A stretch of DNA of 53,982 bases from Herpetosiphon giganteus (lineage in GTDB: Bacteria; Chloroflexota; Chloroflexia; Chloroflexales; Herpetosiphonaceae). Of this stretch, positions 24,913-34,090 are shown in pieces. Positions within the stretch are counted from its first letter, which is position 1. Each line of letters begins with the position of its first letter. Under the pieces are notes generated by a model, which did no database searches, was not told where the DNA came from, and was given only the letters and a program-made list of their open reading frames with translations. The stretch covers positions 1-53,982 of the forward strand of contig NZ_JAFBCZ010000038.1 in the NCBI RefSeq assembly GCF_016907925.1, read 5' to 3'. The position numbers and the translations under genes are program-made.

Positions 24913-26688
24913 ATGCTCAAACGTCGTTTGACCCGCTTATTGGCCTTAATGGTATTGACCGTACCAACCTTGGCCGCTTGTGGCGCTGGGGATGCAACTC
25001 CAACGACTGCACCTGCCGCTGCAACTGCTACAACTGCGACTGGTGCAGAAGCAACTGCTACAACTGCGCCTGTTGCTGAAGCAACCGCAACAACCGCAGA
25101 TGCAACTGCAGAAGCAACCACTCCACCAGCCGCAACTGACGGAAACATTCTTCGCGTTCACCAAGTTGCCTATCCAGATGTCTTTGATCCACAGAAAAGC
25201 TCGTACAGCGCCGAAATCGTGTTGCTGTCGCAAAACTACGAAGGCCTAACCCGCCTCAATGACAAACTGGAAACCGTACCTGGTGCCGCCGAGAAATGGG
25301 AAGCAAACGCTGATGGTACCGTATTTACCTTCACCTTGCGCCCTGACCTCAAATACAGCGATGGCTCGCCGTTGACCTCGAAGAACTTCGCGTATTCGAT
25401 TCAACGCACCTGTGACCCAGTGACCGCTGGCGAATATCAATCAATTCTGTTTGATATTACTGGCTGTGCTGATTTCGCTGGCACGACCATCACCGACACC
25501 GCCAAGTACGATGCTGCTAAAGCTGCGTTGGGTGTTAGCACCCCAGACGATAGCACGATCGTTATTTCAACCGTTCAAGCTGCACCATACTTGCCAACGA
25601 TTGCTGGCTTGTGGGTTATGTACCCAGCCAAGCAAGAGTTGATCGAAAAAGGTGGCGAAAACTGGTGGAAAGATCCTGCTGCTCAAGTTGGCAACGGCCC
25701 ATTCCAATTCAGCCGGATTGCTGAAGACCAACAAATTGACTTTGTGCGGAACGAAAATTACTGGAACAAAGCCAAACTTGATGGCATCAGCATGATCTAC
25801 ATCGACGATTCATCAGTTGCCTTGGAAGCATATCGCACCGGCCAACTTGATATCTTCGCTCCAGATCCAAGCCAAATTCCAGCCGTCCAAAGCGACGCTG
25901 ACCTTGGCCCATTGTACATTTCATACCCAGGTGCCAACACGACCGGTTTGCAATTCAACACCACCAAGGAACCATTCAACGATCCTAAGGTGCGTGAAGC
26001 ATTTGCCTACGCGATCGATCGCGATACCTTCTGCGAAGTGATTCGCAACGGCGACTGTTTGCCAACCTTGACCTGGATTCCTCAAGGGATTCCTGGTTAT
26101 GATGCAACCGAAGATCGCTTTGCGTTTGACGCAGAAAAAGCCAAAGCAGCTTTGGCTGAATCAACCTATGGCTCAGCTGAAAAATTGCCAGAAATCACCA
26201 TGGCTTACAGCAGCAACGACACCGCTAACCAAGCTCGCCACGAGTTCTTGGCCAACACCTTCCGCGAAGTCTTGGGTGTTGAAGTTAAGTTGCAGCCATT
26301 GCCAAGCAAAGATTTGACCGCTGCTAAGAAAGACAACTCGACCTATCCTCAATTGTCATTGGGTGGTTGGATTCAAGACTATCCCGATGCTCAAAACTGG
26401 TTGAGCGTGTTCTGGAACAGCAACGCCACCTTTGCCCAACGCCAAGGCTACGGCAACCCAGCGGTTGACGAATTCTTGACCAAGGCCGACACCAGCACCG
26501 ACGACGCAACCCGTTTGGAAGCCTACACCGCTGCCCAAAAGTTGATCGTTGGTGACTTGCCAACCGCTATGATGTACAACCGGGTGAATAAATACGTGAT
26601 CAACCCACGCGTAAGCGGCTTCTCAAAGACCGCTGCTGATGATCAATTCCCTGGCCAATGGACTTCATACAGCATCGAAATCAAGTAA
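24913..26688 (+). CDS. oppA: Peptide ABC transporter substrate-binding lipoprotein (OppA-like)
   Basis: A 591-residue family 5 solute-binding protein that captures oligopeptides or similar solutes outside the membrane for the permease encoded downstream. The signal peptide ends in lipobox LAAC (Cys at 23). A low-complexity Ala/Thr linker (about 26-75) tethers the binding domain. Family 5 motifs FTLRPDLKYSDGSPLT and VREAFAYAIDRD are visible. A strong AAGGAGATAG site precedes the ATG. It is the first gene of a five-gene opp operon. The exact substrate (peptide, nickel, glycoside) is not shown by the sequence. Confidence 0.93.
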   Translation: MLKRRLTRLLALMVLTVPTLAACGAGDATPTTAPAAATATTATGAEATATTAPVAEATATTADATAEATTPPAATDGNILRVHQVAYPDVFDPQKSSYSAEIVLLSQNYEGLTRLNDKLETVPGAAEKWEANADGTVFTFTLRPDLKYSDGSPLTSKNFAYSIQRTCDPVTAGEYQSILFDITGCADFAGTTITDTAKYDAAKAALGVSTPDDSTIVISTVQAAPYLPTIAGLWVMYPAKQELIEKGGENWWKDPAAQVGNGPFQFSRIAEDQQIDFVRNENYWNKAKLDGISMIYIDDSSVALEAYRTGQLDIFAPDPSQIPAVQSDADLGPLYISYPGANTTGLQFNTTKEPFNDPKVREAFAYAIDRDTFCEVIRNGDCLPTLTWIPQGIPGYDATEDRFAFDAEKAKAALAESTYGSAEKLPEITMAYSSNDTANQARHEFLANTFREVLGVEVKLQPLPSKDLTAAKKDNSTYPQLSLGGWIQDYPDAQNWLSVFWNSNATFAQRQGYGNPAVDEFLTKADTSTDDATRLEAYTAAQKLIVGDLPTAMMYNRVNKYVINPRVSGFSKTAADDQFPGQWTSYSIEIK

Positions 26689-26703
26689 TTGATTTAACCT
26701 TCT

Positions 26704-26733
26704 GGGGAGTAGCGCTGGCCTGCGCTGCTCCCC
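26704..26733 (+). promoter_or_regulatory. Hairpin between oppA and oppB
   Basis: GGGGAGTAGCGC (26704-26715) pairs with GCGCTGCTCCCC (26722-26733) around a 6-base loop, 15 bases after the oppA stop. There is no U tract, so it is more likely an mRNA-stabilising or partial-termination hairpin that keeps the binding protein in excess over the permease, as known for other ABC operons (inference). Confidence 0.7.
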
Positions 26734-26846
26734 ACCCAAACCTAGCTCCCACTCTTTAAATTTTTTGCAAGCACCCTGTTAAAAAATTGCAATCAAGGCT
26801 CGCGAGGCAACACCCCGGCTCGCTCTCGCGCCAATGGAGGCATGGC

Positions 26847-27851
26847 ATGATTGGCTTTATAATTCGTCGCGTCTTGGCGATGATTCCGGTGTTGTTTCTC
26901 GTGGCATTAATCACTTTTTTTCTGATGAAACAGGCCAAAGGTGGGCCATTCGATCAAGAGAAAGAAGTTGCCCCGTCAACGATTGCCCTACTTAATCGTA
27001 AATTTGGTTTAGATAAACCTGCGTGGCTCAATACTGCCGAATTTAATAATCGTATGAGTGCTGATGGCCCATTCGCGGCAGTTCGTGGCTTGTTCGATAG
27101 CCAATTTGGCAACTATATGCTGAACGCAGTCCAAGGTGATTTGGGGCCAACCTATGCCTCAAAAGGCACCGAAACGGTTCAAGATAAAATTAAACAAACC
27201 TTTCCGATTTCATTGCGGCTTGGCTTAATTTCGCTTACTTTTGCCTTAGTGGTGGGTTTTCCCTTAGGCATTCTCGGTGCTTTGCGCCAAAATACGATCT
27301 TCGATTACTTTAGCTTGATTATCTCGACCATTGGCTTCTCGGTGCCAACTTTTGTGACTGGTTTGGTCTTGCTGCTGGTCATGAGCAAAGTCTTTGGCAT
27401 TGCGCCAATTAAAGATCCCTCGGTCTGGGAAGGCTTTAGTATGTCGTATTTCCCGCCAGCAATTATCTTGGGGCTTGGCACAATGGCGTATATTACGCGC
27501 TTGACCCGTAGTAGTGTGCTTGAAGTTAAACGCCAAGATTATATTCGTACCGCGAAGGCCAAAGGTCTCGGTGATCGGGTGGTGATTTTGCGCCACATCC
27601 TGCGCAATAGCCTGATTCCGGTGATCACCATTCTGGGGCCTGCGGTTGCTGGCTTGGTTACTGGTTCGTTTATTATCGAATCGGTCTTCCGCGTCCCAGG
27701 CATTGGCAGTGAATTTATTGGGGCAATTGGAAGCCGCGATTATTCAATGATTATGGGTTCGACCCTCTTTTTCTCATTGCTGGTTGCATTGGGCAATATT
27801 ATGGTTGACCTTTCGTATGGCTTGATTGATCCACGGATTCGTAACAGCTAG
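26847..27851 (+). CDS. oppB: Peptide ABC transporter permease (OppB/DppB-like)
   Basis: A 334-residue inner-membrane permease with six helices. It begins MIGFIIRRVLAMIPVLF as OppB/DppB proteins do. The coupling-helix EAA region RTAKAKGLGDRVVILRHIL and the GSFIIESVFRVPGIG segment are present. It forms the translocation pore with the following permease. GGAGG (26836-26840) six bases before the ATG shows that the in-frame ATG at 26787 is not the start. Confidence 0.93.
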   Translation: MIGFIIRRVLAMIPVLFLVALITFFLMKQAKGGPFDQEKEVAPSTIALLNRKFGLDKPAWLNTAEFNNRMSADGPFAAVRGLFDSQFGNYMLNAVQGDLGPTYASKGTETVQDKIKQTFPISLRLGLISLTFALVVGFPLGILGALRQNTIFDYFSLIISTIGFSVPTFVTGLVLLLVMSKVFGIAPIKDPSVWEGFSMSYFPPAIILGLGTMAYITRLTRSSVLEVKRQDYIRTAKAKGLGDRVVILRHILRNSLIPVITILGPAVAGLVTGSFIIESVFRVPGIGSEFIGAIGSRDYSMIMGSTLFFSLLVALGNIMVDLSYGLIDPRIRNS

Positions 27852-27863
27852 GAGACTCGAACA

Positions 27864-28862
27864 ATGGCAACCGCATCGAATGTGGCAGGGACGAATCCTG
27901 CCCAAGCCCAAGAATTTACGCGGCCTGTTCGGAGTCTTTGGAGCGATGCATGGATGCGTTTGCGCCGCAATCGTTTAGCAATGGCAAGTATTATTTATTT
28001 GTTTTTGCTGGCGTTGGTCGCAATTTTCGCCCCAGTCATCGCACCCCATTCGCCTGGCCGACCAACCACAACCGAATTACGCGAACGGGGCGTTTATCGC
28101 CAAGCAGCGTGGGTTGTTGATGAGAAAAATCCTAAACGCAGTGGGATTTGGAAGTTTCCGCTCGGCACCGATTCTGCTGGCGGTGATGTACTTAGTCGTT
28201 TGATTTATGGAACCCGGGTTTCGATGGTTGTGGGCTTTATTCCCATGATCTTTACCTTGACGATTGGGATTACGATTGGCTTGATTTCAGGCTTTGCGGG
28301 CGGCAAACTTGATAGTTTGCTGATGCGCTTCACTGATATTATCTTTTCGTTGCCCGATATTTTGTTCTTTATTATTGTGCAAACGGCCTTCAGCCAGACC
28401 GCATTTGGCAAGACGTTTAATGGCTTGCTGTTGATTTTCTTATCGTTCTCAGCAGTCAACTGGGCCAGTGTTTCGCGCTTGGTGCGTGGCCAAGTGCTTT
28501 CATTAAAAGAAAAAGAATTTGTTGAGGCCGCCGAGGCAGTTGGCGTTCGCCGTGGCTCAATTTTGTTCCGCCACATTTTGCCCAACACGCTGGCCCCAAT
28601 TATTGTGGCAGGCGCGTTTATTGTGCCAAGCGCGATTGTCACCGAAGCAACCCTCAGCTTTTTGGGGATTGGCATCCAGCCTGATACCAACCCAAATAAT
28701 CCGTTTCCTACCAGCTGGGGCCAGATGATTTTGGAAGGTAAGTCGGCGATTGATTCGCAACCATGGATTTTGATCGCCTCGGCGATTGCGATTGCTTCAA
28801 TTACGATTGCCTTTGTGGCATTGGGCGATGGGTTACGCGACGCACTTGATCCCCGTCAATAG
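27864..28862 (+). CDS. oppC: Peptide ABC transporter permease (OppC/DppC-like)
   Basis: A 332-residue permease, second pore subunit of the peptide importer. The first transmembrane segment follows residues DAWMRLRRNRLAMAS, typical of OppC. The EAA motif FVEAAEAVGVRRGSILFRHI couples to the ATPases. An insert after about residue 80 forms an extracytoplasmic loop. It starts 12 bases after oppB with GGAG upstream. Confidence 0.93.
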   Translation: MATASNVAGTNPAQAQEFTRPVRSLWSDAWMRLRRNRLAMASIIYLFLLALVAIFAPVIAPHSPGRPTTTELRERGVYRQAAWVVDEKNPKRSGIWKFPLGTDSAGGDVLSRLIYGTRVSMVVGFIPMIFTLTIGITIGLISGFAGGKLDSLLMRFTDIIFSLPDILFFIIVQTAFSQTAFGKTFNGLLLIFLSFSAVNWASVSRLVRGQVLSLKEKEFVEAAEAVGVRRGSILFRHILPNTLAPIIVAGAFIVPSAIVTEATLSFLGIGIQPDTNPNNPFPTSWGQMILEGKSAIDSQPWILIASAIAIASITIAFVALGDGLRDALDPRQ

Positions 28863-28898
28863 ATCAAGGCAAATTGCTCGACATCATGAGGAGCACAT

Positions 28899-29972
28899 AT
28901 GGCTGAAGCACCTTTGCTTGAGGTCAAAAACCTACAAGTTCAATTTAAAACCGCTGATGGCGTGGTCAATGCTGTCAATAATGTTTCATTTTCGGTCAAT
29001 CGCGGCGAAACGCTCGGGATCGTCGGCGAATCTGGCTCGGGCAAAAGCGTTACATCACTTTCGATTATGCGCTTGATTCCCTCGCCTCCAGGCAAAATTG
29101 CCGGCGGCCAGATTTTGTTCGATGGCGATAATCTGGTCGATTTTAGTGAGTCGGAGATGCGCAAAATCCGTGGTAATCGGATTTCGATGATCTTCCAAGA
29201 CCCCATGACTTCGCTCAATCCGGTGCTAAGGATTGGCAAGCAGATGACTGAATCGCTGCAATTGCACATGGGGATGACTGCCAAACAGGCGCGCAATCGA
29301 GCCATTGACTTGCTCTCAATGGTTGGGATTCCAGCGCCCGACAAACGACTTGACGATTTTCCGCATCAATTTTCTGGCGGGATGCGCCAACGGGTGATGA
29401 TCGCCATGGGTTTGGCCTGTAACCCTGAGCTGTTGATTGCCGACGAACCAACGACCGCACTTGATGTAACTATTCAAGCGCAAATTCTCGAATTACTTAA
29501 CCGTCTCAAGAACGAGACGGGGACAGCGATTATTTTCATTACCCACGATCTTGGGGTTGTGGCAGGCATGACCGACCGCGTGATTGTGATGTACGCAGGG
29601 CGCGTGGTCGAACAAGCGTCGACCAACGAGCTATTCCGCAATCCGCGCATGCCGTACACCATTGGCTTGCTCGATTCGATTCCACGGCTTGATGGAATTC
29701 AAACCCGACTTACGCCAATCCCGGGGCTTCCACCAGATTTGTTGGAAAAGACCAATCGCTGCCCATTTGCGCCACGCTGCGATTTTGTGCAAGAGCAATG
29801 CTGGATCGAAACCCCAAGTTTGCGCCAAGTTGCACCCGATCACACGGCGGCCTGCTTATTCGATATTGATCGTGATCAGCGCCAAGTGATGGCTGAAAAG
29901 AAAATTGCCGAAGAACAAGCAGTCTTGGATGCAGCACTTGAGGATGTTTTAGCCCACGAACAAGCATCGTAG
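28899..29972 (+). CDS. oppD: Peptide ABC transporter ATPase (OppD/DppD-like)
   Basis: A 357-residue ATPase powering uptake. Walker A GESGSGKS (about 43-50), Q-loop IFQDPM, signature FSGGMRQR, Walker [13 protein letters not shown] and switch ITHDLGVV are intact. The C-terminal region [15 protein letters not shown] carries the Cys cluster used by the OppD/DppD family to bind an [4Fe-4S] cluster. GAGGAG precedes the ATG. Confidence 0.94.
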   Translation: MAEAPLLEVKNLQVQFKTADGVVNAVNNVSFSVNRGETLGIVGESGSGKSVTSLSIMRLIPSPPGKIAGGQILFDGDNLVDFSESEMRKIRGNRISMIFQDPMTSLNPVLRIGKQMTESLQLHMGMTAKQARNRAIDLLSMVGIPAPDKRLDDFPHQFSGGMRQRVMIAMGLACNPELLIADEPTTALDVTIQAQILELLNRLKNETGTAIIFITHDLGVVAGMTDRVIVMYAGRVVEQASTNELFRNPRMPYTIGLLDSIPRLDGIQTRLTPIPGLPPDLLEKTNRCPFAPRCDFVQEQCWIETPSLRQVAPDHTAACLFDIDRDQRQVMAEKKIAEEQAVLDAALEDVLAHEQAS

Positions 29973-29989
29973 AACCAGAGGAAGGCCAC

Positions 29990-31009
29990 ATGGCAGTACA
30001 AAATGAGAATCTGCTCGATATTAACGGCTTAAAAATGCACTTCCCAGTGAAATCCAACGGTTTATTACGCCGCACGGTTGGGGCAGTTAAAGCAGTTGAT
30101 GGCTTGAGCTTTTCAGTTAAACGCGGTGAAACCCTCGGCTTGGTGGGTGAATCAGGCTGTGGTAAATCGACGACTGGGCGGGCAATTTTGCAGTTGCATC
30201 GTCCAACCGCTGGCACGGTCAACTTCGATGGCAAAGAGTTGACCAAACTTCATGGCGAGTCTATGCGCCAGATGCGGCGCAAAGTGCAGATTATTTTCCA
30301 AGATCCGTATGCTTCGCTCAATCCACGCATGACCGTGGGCGATATTGTGGGCGAGCCAATTCGGGTGCACAATTTGCGCACTGGCAAAGAGGTGCGCACG
30401 CGGGTCGAGGAATTGCTGCGGGTTGTGGGTCTCAACCCGTACTTTATCAACCGTTACCCGCACGAATTCTCTGGCGGCCAGCGCCAACGGATTGGGATTG
30501 CGCGCGCTTTGGCGGTTGAACCAGATTTTATCGTCTGCGATGAGCCTGTTTCAGCGCTCGACGTGTCGATTCAAGCCCAAATTATCAACCTGTTGCAAGA
30601 TTTGCAAGGCCAATTTGGCTTGACCTATCTGTTTATCGCCCACAACTTGAGCGTGGTGAAGCACATCAGCGATCGAGTAGCGGTGATGTATTTGGGCAAA
30701 ATGGTCGAGTTGGCTCCTTCGAAGCAACTTTATGCCAACCCAATGCACCCCTATACGCAAGCGTTGCTCTCAGCAGTGCCGATTCCCGATCCTGAGATTG
30801 AGAAACAACGCCAGCGGATTATTTTGCAAGGCGATGTGCCAAGCCCGCTTAATCCACCTTCTGGCTGTCACTTCCATACTCGTTGCCCAATTGTCATCGA
30901 AAAGTGCAAAGCAGAAGATCCACCATTCCAAGATTATGGTGGCGGCCATTTTGTGGCTTGCTGGCGCGCAACCGAATCACAAGCGCAAATGGAGAAGAAA
31001 TTACAGTAG
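29990..31009 (+). CDS. oppF: Peptide ABC transporter ATPase (OppF/DppF-like)
   Basis: A 339-residue second ATPase of the importer. It has Walker [10 protein letters not shown]-loop IFQDPY, signature FSGGQRQR, Walker [13 protein letters not shown] and FIAHNLSVV. The C-terminus again has spaced cysteines ([14 protein letters not shown]). A GAGGAAGG site precedes the ATG, 17 bases after oppD. It is the last gene of the operon, which ends at the hairpin at 31094. Confidence 0.94.
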   Translation: MAVQNENLLDINGLKMHFPVKSNGLLRRTVGAVKAVDGLSFSVKRGETLGLVGESGCGKSTTGRAILQLHRPTAGTVNFDGKELTKLHGESMRQMRRKVQIIFQDPYASLNPRMTVGDIVGEPIRVHNLRTGKEVRTRVEELLRVVGLNPYFINRYPHEFSGGQRQRIGIARALAVEPDFIVCDEPVSALDVSIQAQIINLLQDLQGQFGLTYLFIAHNLSVVKHISDRVAVMYLGKMVELAPSKQLYANPMHPYTQALLSAVPIPDPEIEKQRQRIILQGDVPSPLNPPSGCHFHTRCPIVIEKCKAEDPPFQDYGGGHFVACWRATESQAQMEKKLQ

Positions 31010-31016
31010 CAATGAA

Positions 31017-31060
31017 GGGTCGGGGTTCAGGGCTAGGGGCCAGGAATGCTGGCCACAATT
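31017..31060. repeat. Short heptad-word stretch
   Basis: Directly after the oppF stop the DNA reads in 7-base words: GGGTCGG, GGTTCAG, GGCTAGG, GGCCAGG, AATGCTG. GGGGCCAG words recur at 33264 and 33301. It is probably part of the dispersed word-repeat family. Confidence 0.55.
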
Positions 31061-31082
31061 GCTGCCGAGCGATCTAAGTTAC

Positions 31083-31526
31083 TCAATTCAAAGGCTCCAC
31101 TCTGATTCGATGAGTGGGGCTTTTGGGTTGCTCTGCTAATGATTGCGTGTTTTGGCTTAGCTCAATTCGCAGGCCAACGATTTGATAATTATAATTAACA
31201 AAAACATGTAGCCATTCGCCATGGGGAAATTGCTGGGCTTGAACAACTAATTGATAGACGATCAGCCCATGCGGACATTCCAGCGGAATTTCTCCATACT
31301 CACGAATAACAAATTGGGTGAAGTGGAATAGTTGCTCATTGATTGAGATTGGAAATTCAAGCAATTGTTCTAAGAAATGGACTGGTGCGTATTCTAGGGC
31401 ATATTCTGGCAATAGTTTGTGCTGATCGATAGGAAAGCTATTAAAATAATTACTAATGGGCTGTTGGTCATTTTGATCAAAGCAAAGGTCGTTAGTCAAT
31501 GCGCTATGCCAAGAATAAATGTTCAT
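31083..31526 (-). CDS. Hypothetical protein
   Basis: A 147-residue soluble protein, acidic and rich in aromatic residues, starting MNIYSWHSALTNDLCF. No family was recognised. It ends inside the opp terminator hairpin and has no strong ribosome site (AGAAAG only). Codon use looks like the neighbours, and no competing frame is plausible, so it is probably real. Upstream DNA is a word-repeat region without an obvious promoter. Confidence 0.55.
   Translation of the reverse strand: MNIYSWHSALTNDLCFDQNDQQPISNYFNSFPIDQHKLLPEYALEYAPVHFLEQLLEFPISINEQLFHFTQFVIREYGEIPLECPHGLIVYQLVVQAQQFPHGEWLHVFVNYNYQIVGLRIELSQNTQSLAEQPKSPTHRIRVEPLN
31094..31124 (+). terminator. Terminator of opp operon
   Basis: GCTCCACTC (31094-31102) pairs with GAGTGGGGC (31112-31120) with one T-G wobble, followed by TTTT. 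It overlaps the 3' end of the leftward hypothetical gene. Confidence 0.7.
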
Positions 31527-31854
31527 TTGCTTGCTTTCTGATTTGCTTATTACTCTGCGTTAACGAATTGATCCACGAAGGGCACGAAGCACACGAAGGA
31601 CATTTTAGCCACAGATTACAAAGATTAGCGCAGATTATTAATTTCCCTTAGCCAAGCGCCAAAAGCCCATAGCCTTATTGCTCTGCGCCTCTGCGTTAAA
31701 TTGATTGATCCACGAAGGGCTGAAACCACGAAGAACACGAAGAGCGCGAAGAAGATTTTAGCCACAGATTACACAGATGGATTGGATTAGCTTCCTGAAT
31801 TAATAACTCCTTCTCCTCTTCATCCCTCATCCTTCATCCTTCATCCTTATAGTG
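31527..31854. repeat. Word-repeat intergenic region with TCATCCT array
   Basis: There is no gene here. At 31570-31600 and 31718-31757 9-base words of the CACGAAGAA type alternate. At 31654-31700 7-base words run (TTAGCCA, AGCGCCA, AAAGCCC, ATAGCCT and so on). At 31820-31847 four TCATCCT-like copies end seven bases before the stop codon of the fabF-like gene. Confidence 0.85.
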
Positions 31855-33123
31855 CTAGCCTTGCCAACGTTTGAAGATTACGCTGGCGTTGACTCCACCA
31901 AAGCCGAAGCCGTTGGATAAGGCATATTCGATGGGCATTGGCCGTGGCTCTTTTGCAACCAGATCAATGCCTTCGCTGGCTGGATCGGGATTTTCCAAGT
32001 TGAGCGTGGCGGGAGCAATTTGGTCGCGAATCGCCAAGGCGGTGAAAATTGCCTCGACCGCGCCAGCAGCACCAAGCAAGTGACCAGTCGATGATTTGGT
32101 GGCGCTCACGGCTAAACGGGAGTTTTCGCCAAATACGTGCTTGATAGCTGCCAACTCGCCGCGATCGCCAACTTGGGTCGAGGTGGCATGCGCATTCAGA
32201 TGTTGAATTTGCTCGGGTGAGATTTGAGCTTGACGTAATGCTAAACGCATTGCTCGGGCTGCACCTGAGCCATCTTCTGGGCCAGAGGTGATGTGATAGG
32301 CATCGGCGGTTGTGCCATAGCCCACTACTTCGACCAAGGGCGTTGCGCCACGGGCTAAAGCATGTTCTAAATCCTCCAAGACCAATACGCCTGCGCCTTC
32401 GCTCATTACAAAGCCATCGCGCGCTTGATCAAACGGACGCGAGGCGCTGGTTGGATTGGCGTTGAATTCGGTTGCCAAGGCGCGAGCAGCAGCAAACCCA
32501 CCCAAACTGACCGGATCGAGTGCTGCTTCGGTGCCGCCACAAACCGCAACATCGGCCTCGCCGCTATGAATTAGGCGTGCGCCGTCGCCGATTGCTTGCA
32601 AACTGGCGGCGCACGCGGTGACTGGTGCAGCGATTGGGCCGCGAAAGCCATAGCGAATTGAAATATGACCTGCTGCCAGATTGATCAAAAAGGCTGGGAC
32701 GGTAAATGGTGAGAGCCGCTGTGGGCCTTTGCTATCTAAAGTGCGCACTGCTTGGGTAATGGTAGAAAAGCCGCCAACGCAAGAAGCAATCAAGGTTGCT
32801 GTGCGCTCTTGAGCATCTTCGGTTTCTGGCTGCCATTGCGCTTGCTGCAAGGCCTCAGCGGCTGCCGCCAAACCCAAGACGATAAAGCGATCCATTTTGC
32901 GGAGCTCTTTGCTATTGGCGATGGCGCTTGGCTCAAAGCCAGCCACTGGATCAGCTGCCAAACTTGGCACAACCCCGCCAATCGTGCTGGTCAAGCCTGC
33001 GCTAATCTGCTCTGGCAATGGCCCAATCCCCGATTGGCCCGCCAATAAGCGCTGCCAAACGACATCGACTCCGCAACCCAACGGCGAAACAATTCCCATT
33101 CCCGTAATCACAACACGACGCAT
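31855..33123 (-). CDS. fabF: 3-oxoacyl-ACP synthase II (FabF-like)
   Basis: A 422-residue ketosynthase that condenses malonyl-ACP with acyl-ACP in fatty-acid elongation, cytoplasmic. The start MRRVVITGMGIVSPLG is typical. The catalytic Cys171 is in VTACAAS, and the two histidines are in NAHATSTQVGD and SSTGHLLGAAG. Length fits FabF. AAGGAAG precedes the ATG. No acyl-carrier or other fab genes adjoin, so a role in a secondary lipid pathway is also possible. Confidence 0.9.
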   Translation of the reverse strand: MRRVVITGMGIVSPLGCGVDVVWQRLLAGQSGIGPLPEQISAGLTSTIGGVVPSLAADPVAGFEPSAIANSKELRKMDRFIVLGLAAAAEALQQAQWQPETEDAQERTATLIASCVGGFSTITQAVRTLDSKGPQRLSPFTVPAFLINLAAGHISIRYGFRGPIAAPVTACAASLQAIGDGARLIHSGEADVAVCGGTEAALDPVSLGGFAAARALATEFNANPTSASRPFDQARDGFVMSEGAGVLVLEDLEHALARGATPLVEVVGYGTTADAYHITSGPEDGSGAARAMRLALRQAQISPEQIQHLNAHATSTQVGDRGELAAIKHVFGENSRLAVSATKSSTGHLLGAAGAVEAIFTALAIRDQIAPATLNLENPDPASEGIDLVAKEPRPMPIEYALSNGFGFGGVNASVIFKRWQG

Positions 33124-33217
33124 AGTGCTTCCTTAACAGATGTTGCTTCGGATCGGAGCAATCACAGTCAACACTATACCGCAGTTTTTTAGGCTATGGG
33201 CGATTTGGTATTTTGTT

Positions 33218-33310
33218 GATCCACGCAGGACACGAAGAGCGAGGGGGCAGGATTCAGAAGTCAGGGGCCAGATTTGTATTACGCAACCCAATTATAATTC
33301 CTGGCCCCTG
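33218..33310. repeat. Word-repeat region with inverted repeat
   Basis: Nine-base words of the CACGAAGAG type are followed by 7-base words (GGGGCAG, GATTCAG, AAGTCAG, GGGCCAG). CAGGGGCCAG (33262-33271) pairs perfectly with CTGGCCCCTG (33301-33310), which sits four bases before the stop of the leftward lipoprotein gene, so the transcript could fold into a terminator-like hairpin. Confidence 0.75.
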
Positions 33311-33314
33311 CTAC

Positions 33315-33851
33315 CTACTTGATTTCCTGCAACCAACTCTGCATTTGTTGGTTTTCAGCAGTTTGGGCGGCGATCACTGCATCGGCAAAGCTTTTGAGTT
33401 CATTGCGTTGAGTGCTGCTTTTGATGCTTTGGGCCATCGCGATTGCACCGTCGTGATGGCTGATCATCGCGCTCAAAAAGCGCCGATCGTAGCTTTCGCT
33501 GCCTGCGGGAACATCCATCGAACCCATGTGCAATGCGCTCAGATCGCTGGCTGGCGCATCGCCAAACCAGGCTTTGCGCCATGCTTGCAGCTGAGTAATT
33601 TCTGGCTCTTGGGCTGCAATAATTTGCTTGGCTAGCTCTTGCACGCGGGGATCGCTGGCTTGCGTTTGGGCATCCTTGGCCATAGCAATTGCCCCCCGAT
33701 GATGCTCGATCATGCCATCAAGAAACTGTAGATCGCTCATGCTCATACTGCCATGATCCATTGTGGGAGCTTCGGTAGCGTGATCGTCGTTGCTGGCGCT
33801 ACAGCCTGCGAGCAAGAAAATGAGCGTTATAACCATCATCCATCGTTGCAT
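33315..33851 (-). CDS. DUF305 lipoprotein
   Basis: A 178-residue secreted protein with a signal peptide and lipobox LLAGC (Cys at about 17). It contains two DUF305 halves, MIEHHRGAIAMAK (about 47-59) and MISHHDGAIAMAQ (about 130-142). The paired HH residues in each are thought to bind metal, often copper, in this ferritin-like helical family. AAAGGAAC precedes the ATG. It is divergent from the NtrB-like kinase, and two palindromic sites lie between, so the two-component pair may control it (inference). Confidence 0.88.
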   Translation of the reverse strand: MQRWMMVITLIFLLAGCSASNDDHATEAPTMDHGSMSMSDLQFLDGMIEHHRGAIAMAKDAQTQASDPRVQELAKQIIAAQEPEITQLQAWRKAWFGDAPASDLSALHMGSMDVPAGSESYDRRFLSAMISHHDGAIAMAQSIKSSTQRNELKSFADAVIAAQTAENQQMQSWLQEIK

Positions 33852-33953
33852 TATTAAGTTCCTTTCAAACCAAATGTGCCTAGCCTTAGCCTACCCACAT
33901 TTGGCAGCAACGGCTAGTTTTCGGCAATTTGCGGCTTTTTAGCAGGATTCGGC

Positions 33954-33988
33954 TGTGGCAAATGCCACATTCTGTAGCAAATGCCACA
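33954..33988. promoter_or_regulatory. Tandem palindromic operator sites
   Basis: TGTGGCAAATGCCACA (33954-33969, perfect 7-base arms) and TGTAGCAAATGCCACA (33973-33988, one change) are spaced 19 bases apart, nearly two helical turns. They lie in the divergent region between the DUF305 gene and the kinase gene. They are the most likely binding sites of the Fis-type helix-turn-helix of the neighbouring regulator (inference). Confidence 0.7.
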
Positions 33989-34090
33989 TTCTGCGCTGCA
34001 TTACAGTAATAATTTTATAAAAAATTGTTTGCTGAACAGAATGAATCTACAATGCTCATGACGATTGGTGTAACACGACGAGGCTGTTTT

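Noticed and set aside
33954-33998. Sigma-54 promoter before the NtrB-like gene
   Set aside because: The GG/GC spacing does not fit the -24/-12 pattern; the sequence is better explained as tandem palindromes, and the neighbouring regulator lacks GAFTGA.
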